Assembly (NCBI GenBank): GCA_020845475.1
Contig: JADLFN010000063.1
Location: forward strand, 1 to 64,000
Reading direction: 5' to 3'
Source of the DNA: Planctomycetota bacterium
GTDB taxonomy: Bacteria; Planctomycetota; UBA8742; UBA2392
Length of the DNA: 64,000 nt
Shown: piece after piece, positions 22,610-33,400 of the stretch
Layout: every line of letters starts with the position of its first letter
Position numbering within the stretch: the stretch's first letter is position 1
Made by a program: the position numbers and the translations under genes
The notes under the pieces: model-generated
The model's database searches: none
Seen by the model: only the letters and a program-made list of their open reading frames with translations
What the model was told of the DNA's origin: nothing

Positions 22610-24454
22610 ATGTCGCTGCGCCGAACGATCCAGTTGACCGACCTGTTCGCCAACGAGCGCATCGATGCGTTCCGGGCCCGCTACCGTTTCGTCAACATCT
22701 TCGCTTCGGTGGCCGGATTTGCATTGTTCCTGATGTACCACGGCGAAGTTATCCCGTACGACTACAAGAACTTCGTATATGCGGCGCAGGCGGTTTGCCT
22801 GGCGCTGCTGCTTGGTGAACCCGCCGGCATTTACATTGCCAGCCGCAATCTTCGCCGCGGCCTGGCCGCAACCGCCGTGGACAGCATAGCCGCGGGGCTG
22901 GGGCTTGGATTGCTTCTGCTTCTGGCCGCGCTTTCGCCCTGGGTGCTGGACGTCATGAACGTGCAGCAAGCCGCGGACGCGCTGGTACTCGGCATCCAGG
23001 GCGGCGTCGTTTTCTTTTCGCTGCTCCGGTTTCTGCGCGGCTTCCACGTCATTTCACGGCTTGCCAGCAACCCGTTGCAGATTTTCATGGCCAGTTTTGT
23101 GGGCCTGATCTTGCTCGGCGCGGGGCTGCTCATGCTGCCGGGGGCCACGATCGCCGAGGGCAGCCCTGATTTTGTGGACGCCCTGTTCATGGCGACATCT
23201 GCTGCGTGCGTGACCGGGCTTACAACCATGGATCTCGGCTCACAGTTCAAACCCTTTGGCCAGCTCGTGATCCTGGCGCTGATTCAGTTTGGCGGGCTGG
23301 GCATCATGTCGTTTGCGGCGTTCTTCTCCGTCATGTTCGGCAGCGGCGGGGGTATCCGCGACAGTGCCGCGCTGGGCGAAATGATGAGCGTGAACCTTGC
23401 GGGGCGTGTAGGCCGCACCGGTGCCTGGATTCTGGGCTCCACGCTTGTCTTTGAAGCGCTCGGCGTCTTTCTGCTTTACGGCCACTGGAAAGGGCCCGAC
23501 GGCTTCCTGCCGGCCGACCAGCAATTGTATTACTCCGCCTTTCACTCGATCAGCGCGTTCTGCAACGCGGGCTTTGGCCTTCATCAGGACAGCCTTGTCA
23601 CTTATGCCGGTGATTGGCCGCTGGTGCTCAGCATTGGCTCGCTGGTTGTGCTTGGCGGCATCGGCTTTCCCGTCATGGTGGAAGTGTTTTCGTTCAAGTT
23701 CTGGGCGCTGCCTTCAATTCGCAGCCTGCCCCTTCTTCGAAAACGCATCAGCAAGCAGCCTGTTCCTCGGTTAAGCCTGCAAACCAAGATCGTGATCCTG
23801 ACGAGCACAGCACTGATCGCCATCGGCGCGGCGGGTTTCTGGGCCATGGAGTATGACCACTCGCTCAAGGGCATGAGCACAAGCACCCAGGCCGCGGCCT
23901 CGCTGTTTCATGCCATCACGCCGCGCACGGCCGGATTCAACACCGTTGACCTCGTGAATTGCCGACCGGCGACACACTTTTTCACGATCCTGCTCATGCT
24001 GATCGGCGGCAGTCCCGGCTCCACGGCGGGCGGCATCAAAACCACGACGTTTGTGGTGCTGTTGCTGGCCGTGGCCGCCATGCTGCGCGCGCGCAGCCCC
24101 GAAATTTTCAAGCGCCGCCTGACGGAAGAAGTCACGACCAAGAGCCTGGTCATGCTCGTGCTGGCCCTGGCCTTTGTCAGCGCGGCCACGTTTGCCCTGC
24201 TCATGACCGAGCAGAACAGTGTAATCGAGACCACCCAGCACGGCGCGCTTTCGCTGCTGTACGAGGCGGTCAGCGCATTTTGCACCGTGGGCCTGACTCT
24301 GGGTGTAACGTCGAAGTTGACGATGGCGGGCAAGCTCATCATTATCGCCTGCATGTTCGTGGGACGAATCGGCCCGCTGACGCTGGTGCTGGCCATTGGC
24401 CGCCGCAAGACGCAGCGCTTTGTGTATCCCAATGAAAGCGTGATGATCGGATAG
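22610..24454 (+). CDS. ktrB: TrkH/KtrB-type potassium uptake channel subunit
   Basis: The membrane subunit of a Ktr/Trk potassium uptake system. The 614-residue protein has a long N-terminal part with about four helices (to residue 155), then four M1-P-M2 units. Filter-type turns are visible as TSAACVTGL, SAFCNAGFG, TPRTAGFN and SAFCTVGLT. The TPRTAGFN filter and the single-RCK partner next door favour KtrB over TrkH. The extra N-terminal helices make it longer than classical KtrB (about 450), as in several NtpJ-like proteins. It starts one base after pgi and ends two bases before ktrA. Confidence 0.93.
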   Translation: MSLRRTIQLTDLFANERIDAFRARYRFVNIFASVAGFALFLMYHGEVIPYDYKNFVYAAQAVCLALLLGEPAGIYIASRNLRRGLAATAVDSIAAGLGLGLLLLLAALSPWVLDVMNVQQAADALVLGIQGGVVFFSLLRFLRGFHVISRLASNPLQIFMASFVGLILLGAGLLMLPGATIAEGSPDFVDALFMATSAACVTGLTTMDLGSQFKPFGQLVILALIQFGGLGIMSFAAFFSVMFGSGGGIRDSAALGEMMSVNLAGRVGRTGAWILGSTLVFEALGVFLLYGHWKGPDGFLPADQQLYYSAFHSISAFCNAGFGLHQDSLVTYAGDWPLVLSIGSLVVLGGIGFPVMVEVFSFKFWALPSIRSLPLLRKRISKQPVPRLSLQTKIVILTSTALIAIGAAGFWAMEYDHSLKGMSTSTQAAASLFHAITPRTAGFNTVDLVNCRPATHFFTILLMLIGGSPGSTAGGIKTTTFVVLLLAVAAMLRARSPEIFKRRLTEEVTTKSLVMLVLALAFVSAATFALLMTEQNSVIETTQHGALSLLYEAVSAFCTVGLTLGVTSKLTMAGKLIIIACMFVGRIGPLTLVLAIGRRKTQRFVYPNESVMIG

Positions 24455-24456
24455 CC

Positions 24457-25125
24457 ATGCAGAAAGTCGGTGTCATCGGGTTGGGTCGTTTTGGCATGGC
24501 GCTGGCCGAGAACCTCGCGCAGGAGGGCATTGAGGTCATTGCGCTCGACTCGCGCCCCGAGGTCATTAACCAGATCAAAGACAAGGTCGCGCTGGCTGTC
24601 TCCGCCGACGCCACGGATGTCGAGACGCTGCGCTCACTGGGTCTGGGCCGCGTTGACACCATCATCGTCGCCATCGGCGACGATTTTGAAGCCTGCCAGC
24701 TGGCCATGCTGGCCGCGCGCGACCTGGAATATCCCAAAGTGATCGCACGCGCCAACGACCGAGTGAAAGAGAAAATCCTGCGCCGCCTCGGCGCCGACGA
24801 AGTGATCATGCCTGAGGAGCAGGCGGCACTGAAGCTGTCGCAGCGCATTGCGCGGCCTTCGCTGCTCGAGGCCGTCGAGATCGGCAAGGAGCACAGCTTC
24901 GTTCAGGTCAAGGCGCCGCCCGGCGCGCGCCAGAAAACCGTGCTCGAACTCAACATGCGCAAGAAGTTCAGTGTCAACCTCGTGGCCATCAAGCGCCCCG
25001 GCACCATGGCCGGTGAAGAAAGCGTCGTGATTCCCATGCCCGACACGATCATCCACGAAGGCGACGTGCTCATGCTCATGGGCCGCGACAAAGATATAGA
25101 CCGCTTCCTGCGTGAGCTGGAATAG
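24457..25125 (+). CDS. ktrA: Potassium uptake regulatory subunit, single RCK (KtrA/TrkA-N)
   Basis: A 222-residue cytoplasmic ring subunit that binds ATP/ADP or NAD and gates the KtrB pore. The Rossmann RCK_N domain starts VGVIGLGRFGMALAENLAQEG with the acidic strand end VIALDSRP, then SADATDVETLRSLGL. An RCK_C domain follows, ending DTIIHEGDVLMLMGRDKDIDRF. One RCK pair identifies it as KtrA-like rather than the double TrkA. It is coupled to ktrB by a two-base gap. Confidence 0.95.
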   Translation: MQKVGVIGLGRFGMALAENLAQEGIEVIALDSRPEVINQIKDKVALAVSADATDVETLRSLGLGRVDTIIVAIGDDFEACQLAMLAARDLEYPKVIARANDRVKEKILRRLGADEVIMPEEQAALKLSQRIARPSLLEAVEIGKEHSFVQVKAPPGARQKTVLELNMRKKFSVNLVAIKRPGTMAGEESVVIPMPDTIIHEGDVLMLMGRDKDIDRFLRELE

Positions 25126-25233
25126 GGCCGCCATGGCGCCCCATCCTTGACGGCTGCATGGGCGTCTTCGCCCCTGTGGCTCAAGTCCGTCTCCTAAACA
25201 GTCGATAGCGATCTGGGGCAGAGCCCCGATCCT

Positions 25234-26154
25234 ATGACCGCCGAAGCCTGTGCACTTCGCCTGCAACTGCAGGCCTTCCTCGACTACCTCCGCCTTGAGT
25301 GCGGCCTGGCCGAAAATTCCATGGCCGCCTATCGCCGCGATCTCGAGCGCCTGCTCGATTTCCTGTTCGCGCGCGGCACCTTTGACTGGCGCGGCGTGCG
25401 CGCCGACGACCTGACGCTCTTCCTCGCCCAAGAGCGCGGCTCGCAATACGCCGACAAAACGCTGGCGCGCCGGGTCTCCGCGATTCGCATGTTCTCGCGC
25501 TTCTTGAGCATCGAGGTCATCAAGGGCGAGGATGCCGCGCAGTTTCTGGCGCCGCCCAAGCTGGAGATGGGCCTGCCGCAGATGCTTGCGGTTTCGGATG
25601 TGCAGAAGTTCCTGGATGCGCCGCAGGGCGAGGGCGCGCTGGTGATGCGCGACCGCGCCATGCTGCAAACGCTTTACGCCACGGGCGCGCGCGCAAGCGA
25701 GGTGTGCGACCTGACCCTGGGACGGCTTCATCTTGACGAAGGATTTGTGCAGGTGCGCGGCAAGGGCAGCAAAGAGCGCGTGGTGCCGATCTCGCGCCGC
25801 GCCGTCGAGCACTTCAAAGCCTATCTCCAGCTTGGCCGCCCGCAGCTTGTGAAGTTTCCCACGGACATCGCGTTTCTCTCCAAGACCGGGCGGCGCGTGA
25901 CGCGCAACCGTTTATGGGAAGTGGTCAAGCACTACGCGCTGGCCTCCGGGCTCAACCCCGCACTCCTGCACCCGCACACGTTGCGGCACTGCTTTGCCAC
26001 CCACCTGCTTGAAAACGGCGCCGATATCCGCAGCGTGCAGGAGATGCTGGGCCACGTCAGCATCGCAACCACGCAGATTTACACGCACGTCGATGCCAAC
26101 CGCCTGCGCAACGTGATGCTGCGCTTCCACCCGCGCGCCAGCGGTGCTGCTTAG
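25234..26154 (+). CDS. xerD: Tyrosine recombinase XerD
   Basis: The chromosomal recombinase that resolves dimers at dif with XerC. The 306-residue length is normal. The N-terminal core-binding domain shows YLRLECGLAENSMAAYRRDL. Catalytic residues are Arg in YATGARASEVCDL, Lys in VRGKGSKERVVPI, H-x-x-R in HPHTLRHCFATHLLENGADI, His in MLGHVSIATT and the Tyr in QIYTHV. The SSPNTxxAYRxDL-type start and the dimension fit XerD more than XerC. The 108-bp gap after ktrA has GGGGC-AGA-GCCCC near the start, so regulation is probably separate. Confidence 0.92.
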   Translation: MTAEACALRLQLQAFLDYLRLECGLAENSMAAYRRDLERLLDFLFARGTFDWRGVRADDLTLFLAQERGSQYADKTLARRVSAIRMFSRFLSIEVIKGEDAAQFLAPPKLEMGLPQMLAVSDVQKFLDAPQGEGALVMRDRAMLQTLYATGARASEVCDLTLGRLHLDEGFVQVRGKGSKERVVPISRRAVEHFKAYLQLGRPQLVKFPTDIAFLSKTGRRVTRNRLWEVVKHYALASGLNPALLHPHTLRHCFATHLLENGADIRSVQEMLGHVSIATTQIYTHVDANRLRNVMLRFHPRASGAA

Positions 26155-26156
26155 CG

Positions 26157-27404
26157 TTACCCGCACTCGTTGGACTTTGCCGATGGCTCAAGCGCGGGCG
26201 CGCGCGTTTTGTGCAGCGCTGCAAGCCCGCCCTGGCTGGTTTCGCGATAGCGCGCCTGCATGTCAAAGCCGGTCTGGCGCATGGTTTCCACCACGGTATC
26301 GAACGGAATCTCGTGGCTGCCGTCGCTGAGCATGGCGTACTCGGCGCAATCCACGGCGCGCATGGCGGCGACTGCGTTTCTTTCGATGCAGGGAATCTGG
26401 ACAAGACCCGCCACAGGGTCGCATGTCAGGCCGAGGTGGTGTTCAAAGCCCATTTCGGCGGCGTACTCAACCTGCTGGTTGGTGCCGCCGAGTAACTGGC
26501 AGGCGGCGCCGGCGGCCATGCTGCACGCGGTTCCCACTTCGCCCTGACAACCCACCGCAGCGCCGGAGATGCTCGCGTTGGTCTTCACCAGGTTGCCCAC
26601 GATGCCGCCCGTCGCAAGCGCGCGCAAAATGGCCGCGTCGTCGCAGCCTGTGCTCTCCTGCATGTAGCGCAACGTCGCCGGCAGCACGCCGCAGGCTCCG
26701 CATGTGGGTGCGGTCACCACCTGCCCGCCGGAGGCATTTTCCTCACTGACGGCCAGCGCGTAAGCCGTCAGCAAACCCGTGCGCTGCAATTTGTCCGGCC
26801 GCGACTTGGCCTGGGCGAAATGGCTCTGGCTCTTGCGCTTGAGATTCAGCACTCCGGGCAAAACACCCTGCGCCTGGTTGCCGCGCGAAATGGCCTCCTG
26901 CATCACGCGCCAGCACTGTTCGAGGTAGCCCCAGATCGAGGGCCCTTCGCAATGTTCAACGTACTTCCAGAGTGGCGCCTGGTGCTGCGCGCACCAATCC
27001 AGAATGGCCGCCATGCTCTTAAGCGGATAGACGTCCGGCGGCGCGGCTTTGCCTTCTTCTCGCAGCGCGCCGCCGCCCACGGAATAGACGCGCCAGCGCT
27101 CGAGCAGCGCGCCCGCGGCATCGTAACCCTCAAAGTCCATGCCGTTGGAATGGAACGCGGGAACTTCGTCGGGCTTCCAGGAAAACTCGACGTAACGTGG
27201 GGCCAGCGCGCGCGTGATCGCCACGTCCGTCAAGTGGCCCCTGCCCGTGCTGGCGAGCGATCCATAGAGCGTGACCTTGAAGCGCGTGGCAGCACTGTGG
27301 CGCATTCCGAATTGCGCCGCCGCCTTGCCCGGCCCCATGGTGTGGGATGCCGATGGCCCGGTGCCGATGCGATAGAGTTCGTGCAGTGATTCCATAGGGT
27401 TCAA
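26157..27404 (-). CDS. sdaA: L-serine ammonia-lyase, iron-sulfur type
   Basis: It deaminates L-serine to pyruvate with a [4Fe-4S] cluster. The N-terminal beta domain opens ELYRIGTGPSASHTMGPG. The alpha domain has the cluster cysteines in AAVGCQGEVGTACSMAAGA, HLGLTCDPVAGLVQ and IPCIERNA, with TAPTCGACGVLPATLRYM before them. At 415 residues it is a single-chain enzyme, shorter than E. coli SdaA (454). It converges with xerD, two bases apart. The next minus-strand gene upstream is the giant kinase, 37 bp away. Confidence 0.95.
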   Translation of the reverse strand: MNPMESLHELYRIGTGPSASHTMGPGKAAAQFGMRHSAATRFKVTLYGSLASTGRGHLTDVAITRALAPRYVEFSWKPDEVPAFHSNGMDFEGYDAAGALLERWRVYSVGGGALREEGKAAPPDVYPLKSMAAILDWCAQHQAPLWKYVEHCEGPSIWGYLEQCWRVMQEAISRGNQAQGVLPGVLNLKRKSQSHFAQAKSRPDKLQRTGLLTAYALAVSEENASGGQVVTAPTCGACGVLPATLRYMQESTGCDDAAILRALATGGIVGNLVKTNASISGAAVGCQGEVGTACSMAAGAACQLLGGTNQQVEYAAEMGFEHHLGLTCDPVAGLVQIPCIERNAVAAMRAVDCAEYAMLSDGSHEIPFDTVVETMRQTGFDMQARYRETSQGGLAALHKTRAPALEPSAKSNECG

Positions 27405-27441
27405 CGCGCCGCAGTCACGGCCCTTGAGGCCTGACGCGGCC

Positions 27442-30400
27442 TTACTTGCCTTCGATCAGTTTGAGATAGCGGGGTTCCTGGCGGATGTTGTCGAGGTCGT
27501 CGTCGGTCTTCATGGACTGCCAGTCCGCCCAACCTTCTTTCACGGCAAGCTCCAGCGTCTCAAGCGCCTTGTCAATTGCCCAGCGTTCTGTTCCCTTTTC
27601 CAGGCTCTTGGCCCACAGGCAATAGGCGCAGGCCATGTTGTAATAGGTGTCGCCCTTGGGACTGCCATAATCGAGCGCTTTGCGGAAGTCACTGACCGCG
27701 CTTGCGAACTCGCCCTGGCGCGTGCGTGAATCGCCGCGGGCGAAGTAATAGTAATAGTTGTCCGGAGCCAGCCGAATCGCGGCGTCGTAGTCTGCAATCG
27801 CCTCTTTCCAGCGTTTCATTACCCGGTACAGATCGCCGCGCTGGCCCCACGCAAGATGAGTTTCCGGTTCCAATTCGCAGTAGCGCGTGTCATCGGCCAG
27901 CGCCGCCTCGTACAAGCCAAGTTTCTGGCGCGCCCAGCCGCGCCAATAGTAGGCACGCCCATAATCACTCCATAGTTCAATCGCTTTGGTGAACTCTTTT
28001 TCGGCTCCCTTGAAATCAGAAAGCTCGCATCGGATCTCTCCGACGCGCTGCCAGCGGTAGGCGAGGCCGGGTTCAAGATCCCGCGCGGCTACAAAATCGG
28101 CAAGGGCCTTTTCGAGTTGCCGCAGCACAACATATGCATCGCCGCGTGCGTTGAGCGCACGCGTGCTCTTGGGCTCAATGCCCAGCGCGCTGGTGAAAGC
28201 CGCGATAGCAGCGTCGTGATTTTTCATTTCGGCAAGCGCGTTGCCGCGGCTGATGTGGGCGAGGGCCGTGGGTTCAATGGCCAGGGCGCGGTCAAACTCC
28301 GCCAGCGCCTGCTCGTACTGCTGCGCCCAGTACAGCGTTTCACCGTTCCGGAGGCAGGAATCAGCAAGGCCATGGCGCAGCGTGGAATAGGCGAAATCAC
28401 TGAGTTGGCCCGCCTGCCTGACTTGCTCGATACACGCCAGGGTGCGGGCGAAATCCTTGGCCTGCCAGCTCAACTCCAGCACGAATTCAAGAGAGAACTT
28501 GTAGTCCGCCTTTTCCGCCTTTTTTAGCAGTTCGTAGGCGCGGGTCATCTCGCCGCGGAAGGCATACCAGCGACAAAGGGCGGCATAGGTCTCGCCGGTC
28601 GCATTGCCCGCACGAATCTGCGCGCGGGCGTCTTGCGCCTGCTGCGGGAGGGTTTCGTGCAGCGCGGAGCGTGTAAAATCCCACATGTGCCAGGTGGTTT
28701 CGCCGCCGCAGAACAGCAGGTGCTTGCCATCAGGCGTGAAGCAGCTCATGCCATCCTTGAGGTTGCGGTGAGGAATGATGCGCAGTTCCTTGCCCGTGGC
28801 CATGTCCCAGAAACGGATCGTGCCGTCGTTGCCACAGGTCACGAAGTAGCGCGAATCAGGGGTAAATGACACGCCCGTAATCGTGTCTGCGTGGCCGCCC
28901 GCGACCAATGCCAGCCGTCCGTCTTCCGCCGAAAACACGTTGGCAACACGCCCATAGCCGGTGACGGCAAAATGACGACCGTCCGGAGCCAAGGTCATGG
29001 CCGTTACGCTCGTGGAGTAAAGGCCCTCTTCGTTGCCCGTTGCGCCATTGGAAAGACGAAAGAACTTCACACGCCGGTTGCTTTGGGAGACGTAGAGCAG
29101 GTCCTTCTGGGGCCAGTAAAGCGGGCAGATGGCCCGGTCGTCACACGGATACTCGGCCGTCTGCTTGAGCGTGGTCCAGTCCCAGAGCAGCACGCGCTTC
29201 TCCGGGCCCGTGGAAATGACCGTTTTGCCGTCGGGCATGAGATCCAGCGCCCACACAGATGCCGCATGACCGTTGAAAACGCCCAGGCACTTGCCCGTTG
29301 AAAGATCCCAGACCTTGCACAGCTTGTCATAGCCCGCCGTTACGCACACATCGGGCTTCACCAGTTTCAGTGCGGAAATTCCGGCATCCGAGGCGTGGGC
29401 CTCGATAACGCGCACGCAGGCGCCGGTAGTCAGGTCCCACAGGCGCAGCTCGCCATCCAACGCGCCCGTGACTGCAAACCGCCCGTCAGGCAGCGCCGCA
29501 ATGCTGGTAACCTTGCCCCAATGGCCTTTGAATGCGCGCCGCTCCAAAACGGGCTGGGTGCTCCAGAAGCGAAGCGAGGCATCCATATCTGCCAGGCCCA
29601 CGGTTGAGCCGTCAGCGGAAATGGCGCAGGCTTTGACACCCGAATCAGGGCCCGGGCAAACCTGCTGGCATACGCCCTCGTAGCTGTTCCAGATGCGCAT
29701 GGTCGTGTCCGCACTGTAAGTCACGAGCAGCGCGCCATCGTCGGAGCTTCGCATATCCAGGATCTGGCCCTCGTGGCCCAGCAGGTTGACCACAATCGTC
29801 TGTTTCTCCAGGCTCCAGATAGCCGCGTCGCGCGAGACGTCCGCGATTGCCAGGCGCGAGTCATCGCTGCCCAGAAAACTGAGTGCGTTGAACTGACCCC
29901 AGATCGTCACAAGCTGCTCGGGCTGATCTTTGGACAGGTCGTAAACAAAAGCGCCAAGGCCTGAGTAAACCACCGCCAACTTGCCGGCCGAGAGGTTGAA
30001 CTTGACGTGCTCAGGCCGATAGCCGTTTGTGGGGATCGTGGCCTTGAGCTTGAGCTCGTCCACGTGCCAGATTTCGACTTCGCCGTTGTCCAGTGCGAAT
30101 GCAGCCAGGCTGGTGTCGCTTGCGAGCGCGGCCCAGGCGATCGCACCTTTGCGCGCGGGGAAACTGCGCATCAGTGCGCCCGTCGTGACATCCCAGAGAG
30201 TAGCGCGGCTATCGAGCCCCCACACAAGCGCGTATTGGAAATCCGCCGAAACATCAAGGCGCGTCACGCTGTGTGTGATACCGCCAAAGCGGCGGATCTC
30301 GGCGCCGGTCAGGGTATCCCAGACAATCACGCACTCGCCGAAACTGGCGGCGATCGCCATGCTGCCGTCTTTAGAGAGCATCATGCCGTTGACCACGTTG

Positions 30401-33400
30401 TGGTGGCCGGGGACGGAATGCAGCAGCTTGCCCTCGAGGTCATAGACGCGCGGGCAATCATGCTTGCCCACGGTGACAACCTGGCTCTCATCCGCGCTGA
30501 ATGTGGTGTGAAGCGCGCTGCTGTGATGGATCTGGAAATCAGCCAGTTTCTTTGAGCTTTCGATCGAGAACAACCCGCACCAGCCTGCGAAATCCCCCAG
30601 CAGCAGGCGCTTGCCATCGGCGCTGAAAACCGTGCTCATGATGCTGGCGCCCCAGAAAAGGAAGGTGCGCACCGACTTGCCGCTGGCCAGGTTCCAGACC
30701 ACGGCCTTGCCCTCCGCTCCGCCGCTCGCGAGGTGGGTTCCGTCATTGGAAAATCCAATGTCGTAGATGTAGCGCTCATGGGCTGCCAGCGTCTGTACGA
30801 CTTTGCCTTCGGCGGCGTCGAACACCCACACCTTGCAGGCTTCACCGGCCGTGGCAATCCATTTGCCGTCGCGCGAGTAGCGCACCTTGTGCAGCTCGAG
30901 CTCGGTGCCGGTCAATTCGCGCCGCTGTTCGCCCTTGCGCCAGTCATACTCAAAAAGCCCGCCCACAACCATGCACGCCGCCAGCCTTGAGCCATCCGGA
31001 CTGAATGCGAGGCCATAGGGGCTGGCAGCCGCGGTGAAACGCGCGAGCTCCTTTCCGTCCGCCAGCGCATGGACCACAATTTCATCCCTGGAAGCCCAGG
31101 CAACGAAGCGGTTGTCCGGCGAAAGCTCCACGGGACCGCGCGCTTGTGTAGTCGCTATCTCCAGCACTGCCTTCCAGTTCTTGGTGTCCCAGACGGTCAT
31201 TCCGCTGGAAAAACGGACTGCGGCCAGAGTGCCGTCTTGCGAGACAGCGGCAAAATCCAGACTGCTGAACGGCTGCTTGGGAATCTGTGAGGCCGCTGAC
31301 GGCGACTGCTGGCGCAGGACCGCCAGCCCTGATTCCGCAGGAAACGTGTCAATGCCCAGTTGGCGCGCCTGTTCGAGAGCCTGCTCATAGATTGAGCGCG
31401 CGGTTTCGATGCGGTTGGCCTTCATCAAGGCGTCGCCCTGCAGCACAAGGCTGTCCGCGAAATTCACGCGCGCATCGCGTTCAGCGTTCCTGGCTCGCCC
31501 GGCCTCGGTGTCGGCGATCTTGGCCTGGCGCTTGGCCTCGGTCTCCTGCTTTCTGGCGTTCTCAGCTTCGCGCTCGGCGCGATCGGCTTCGCTGTTCGCC
31601 TTGCGCTCCATGTTCTGGGCGTGTTCCTTTTCACGTTCCGCGTTGTCACGCTCCTTCTTGGCGACATCCTCTGCGGCGCGCGCCTTCTTTTCCTCGGCTT
31701 GGGCCTTTTCCCGCTCGTCTTGGGCTACCCGCGCGGCATCTATGGCCAGCCCCTTTTGCTTGAGCGCCTCGGCACGGGCGATCTCGGCCTGGTCGCGCGC
31801 GTCTTCGGCTTCCGCGCGCCGCGCATTGAGGCTGACCATGAACCACGCCGTCAGGGCAATCAGCAGCACCACGGCCGCAGCCGCCATGTGCACCAGCGCC
31901 TTGTTGCGCTTGTAAAAAAGCTTCAGGTAGTGCAGCGCGCCGGGCGGGCGCACCGAAATCGGGTCGCCTCGCGCGAAGGCCTCGAGATCCTGTGCCAGAG
32001 CCTCGGCTGAGGGATAACGCTCATTGGGGTTCTTGGCCGTCGCCACCGTGATGATCGTGGCCAGATCCTCGGGTACGCTGGCGTTGGCCTTGCGCGGCGG
32101 CACAGGCTGCTCCTGCAGTACCTGCTGGATCAGCCGCGCCTCGGAGTCTCCGTCGTAAATCGGCGCCAGCGTGGCCAGCTCATAAAGGGTGGCACCCAGC
32201 GAGTAGATGTCGGCCTTGTTGGTGATGTCGAGCAAGTGGCGCTGCAATTGCTCAGGCGGCATGTAGCGCAGCGTACCCACAATGCGAGCCGCCGAATTCG
32301 CCACGCTCAGGCCCTTCTGCCCCGCCACGGCCGCCAGGCCCAGATCCATGATGATCGCGCGCTTGCCGTCGCCCGTGAGCATGATGTTGGCCGGCTTGAT
32401 GTCGCGGTGGATGATGCCGTGATCGTGCAGGTGGCCTACACCGCGCGTGGCATCGGCCATAATCTTGGCGATCAGCGAGTAATAGTACTGGCCGTCCTGG
32501 AACTGCGGCATGACCGGCGCGGCCTTGGGCGCATCGGGCAATGGCTCGAAGTCCGGGTCGAGCTCCTGCTGCGTCTGCGGTGTCGTGCGCGGCGTTTTGC
32601 GCAACTGCATGCTTGAAGATAACGCCGCCAGCAGGTGGCCCTCGCGGAACTTGCCGTGGCTTTGCGGCATCCACTGGCTCATGACGCCAAACACGCCGAA
32701 AAGGTCGCAGCCCTCGACGTACTCCATGGCGTAAAAGTAGCGCTCGCCGTCCTGCCCGGCGTGCAGCACCTTCACCACGTTGGCGTGATCGCAGCGGCCA
32801 AGCGCGGCAATCTCGCGCTTGAAGCGGGTTACCGCCACGGGATCGCCTGCCAGCGCCGGCGGCAGCACCTTCAAGGCAACGATGCGCCCGAGGCTCGCTT
32901 GCCGCGCCTTGTAAACAATACCCATGCCGCCACGGCCGAGCTCTTCAAGGATTTCAAAATCGCCGATGAACTCGCCCGTGCCGTCGCCCTTGGGCAGTGC
33001 AGGCCTGGCGGGCACACCTTCGCCGGGTTCCTCACTGGCTAAACGGTCCACGCTGTCGGCGGTTACGCGCGTGCCGCGCAGGCGCGTGAGCAGATCAGCC
33101 AGTTCCTCCGTGGCGTCCTGGCCTTCGATGCGTGCGCCGGAATCATAATCAAGATACTCAACTTTCTTGACCGTGATCTGGGTGGTGCTGCGCTTGACGG
33201 CGCCGTCTTTCTGGCGCTGCAACACTTGCGTGCCCGCAGCCACGCGCTTGGCGGAAACCAGGTTCACAAAGCCCACGCGGTCGCGCTCAAGCTCATCGAC
33301 TTCGTACACCACCAGCGGGTGCAGAATCACGCGCGTGATGCCGCCGGCCAGCACAACGCGCCCGGCGAGGATGGTCTTGTCATCGTCAATCGCCTGCACG

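Noticed and set aside
24634-25812. 392-residue minus-strand ORF opposite ktrA and xerD
   Set aside because: Shadow ORF; both plus-strand genes have complete family motifs.
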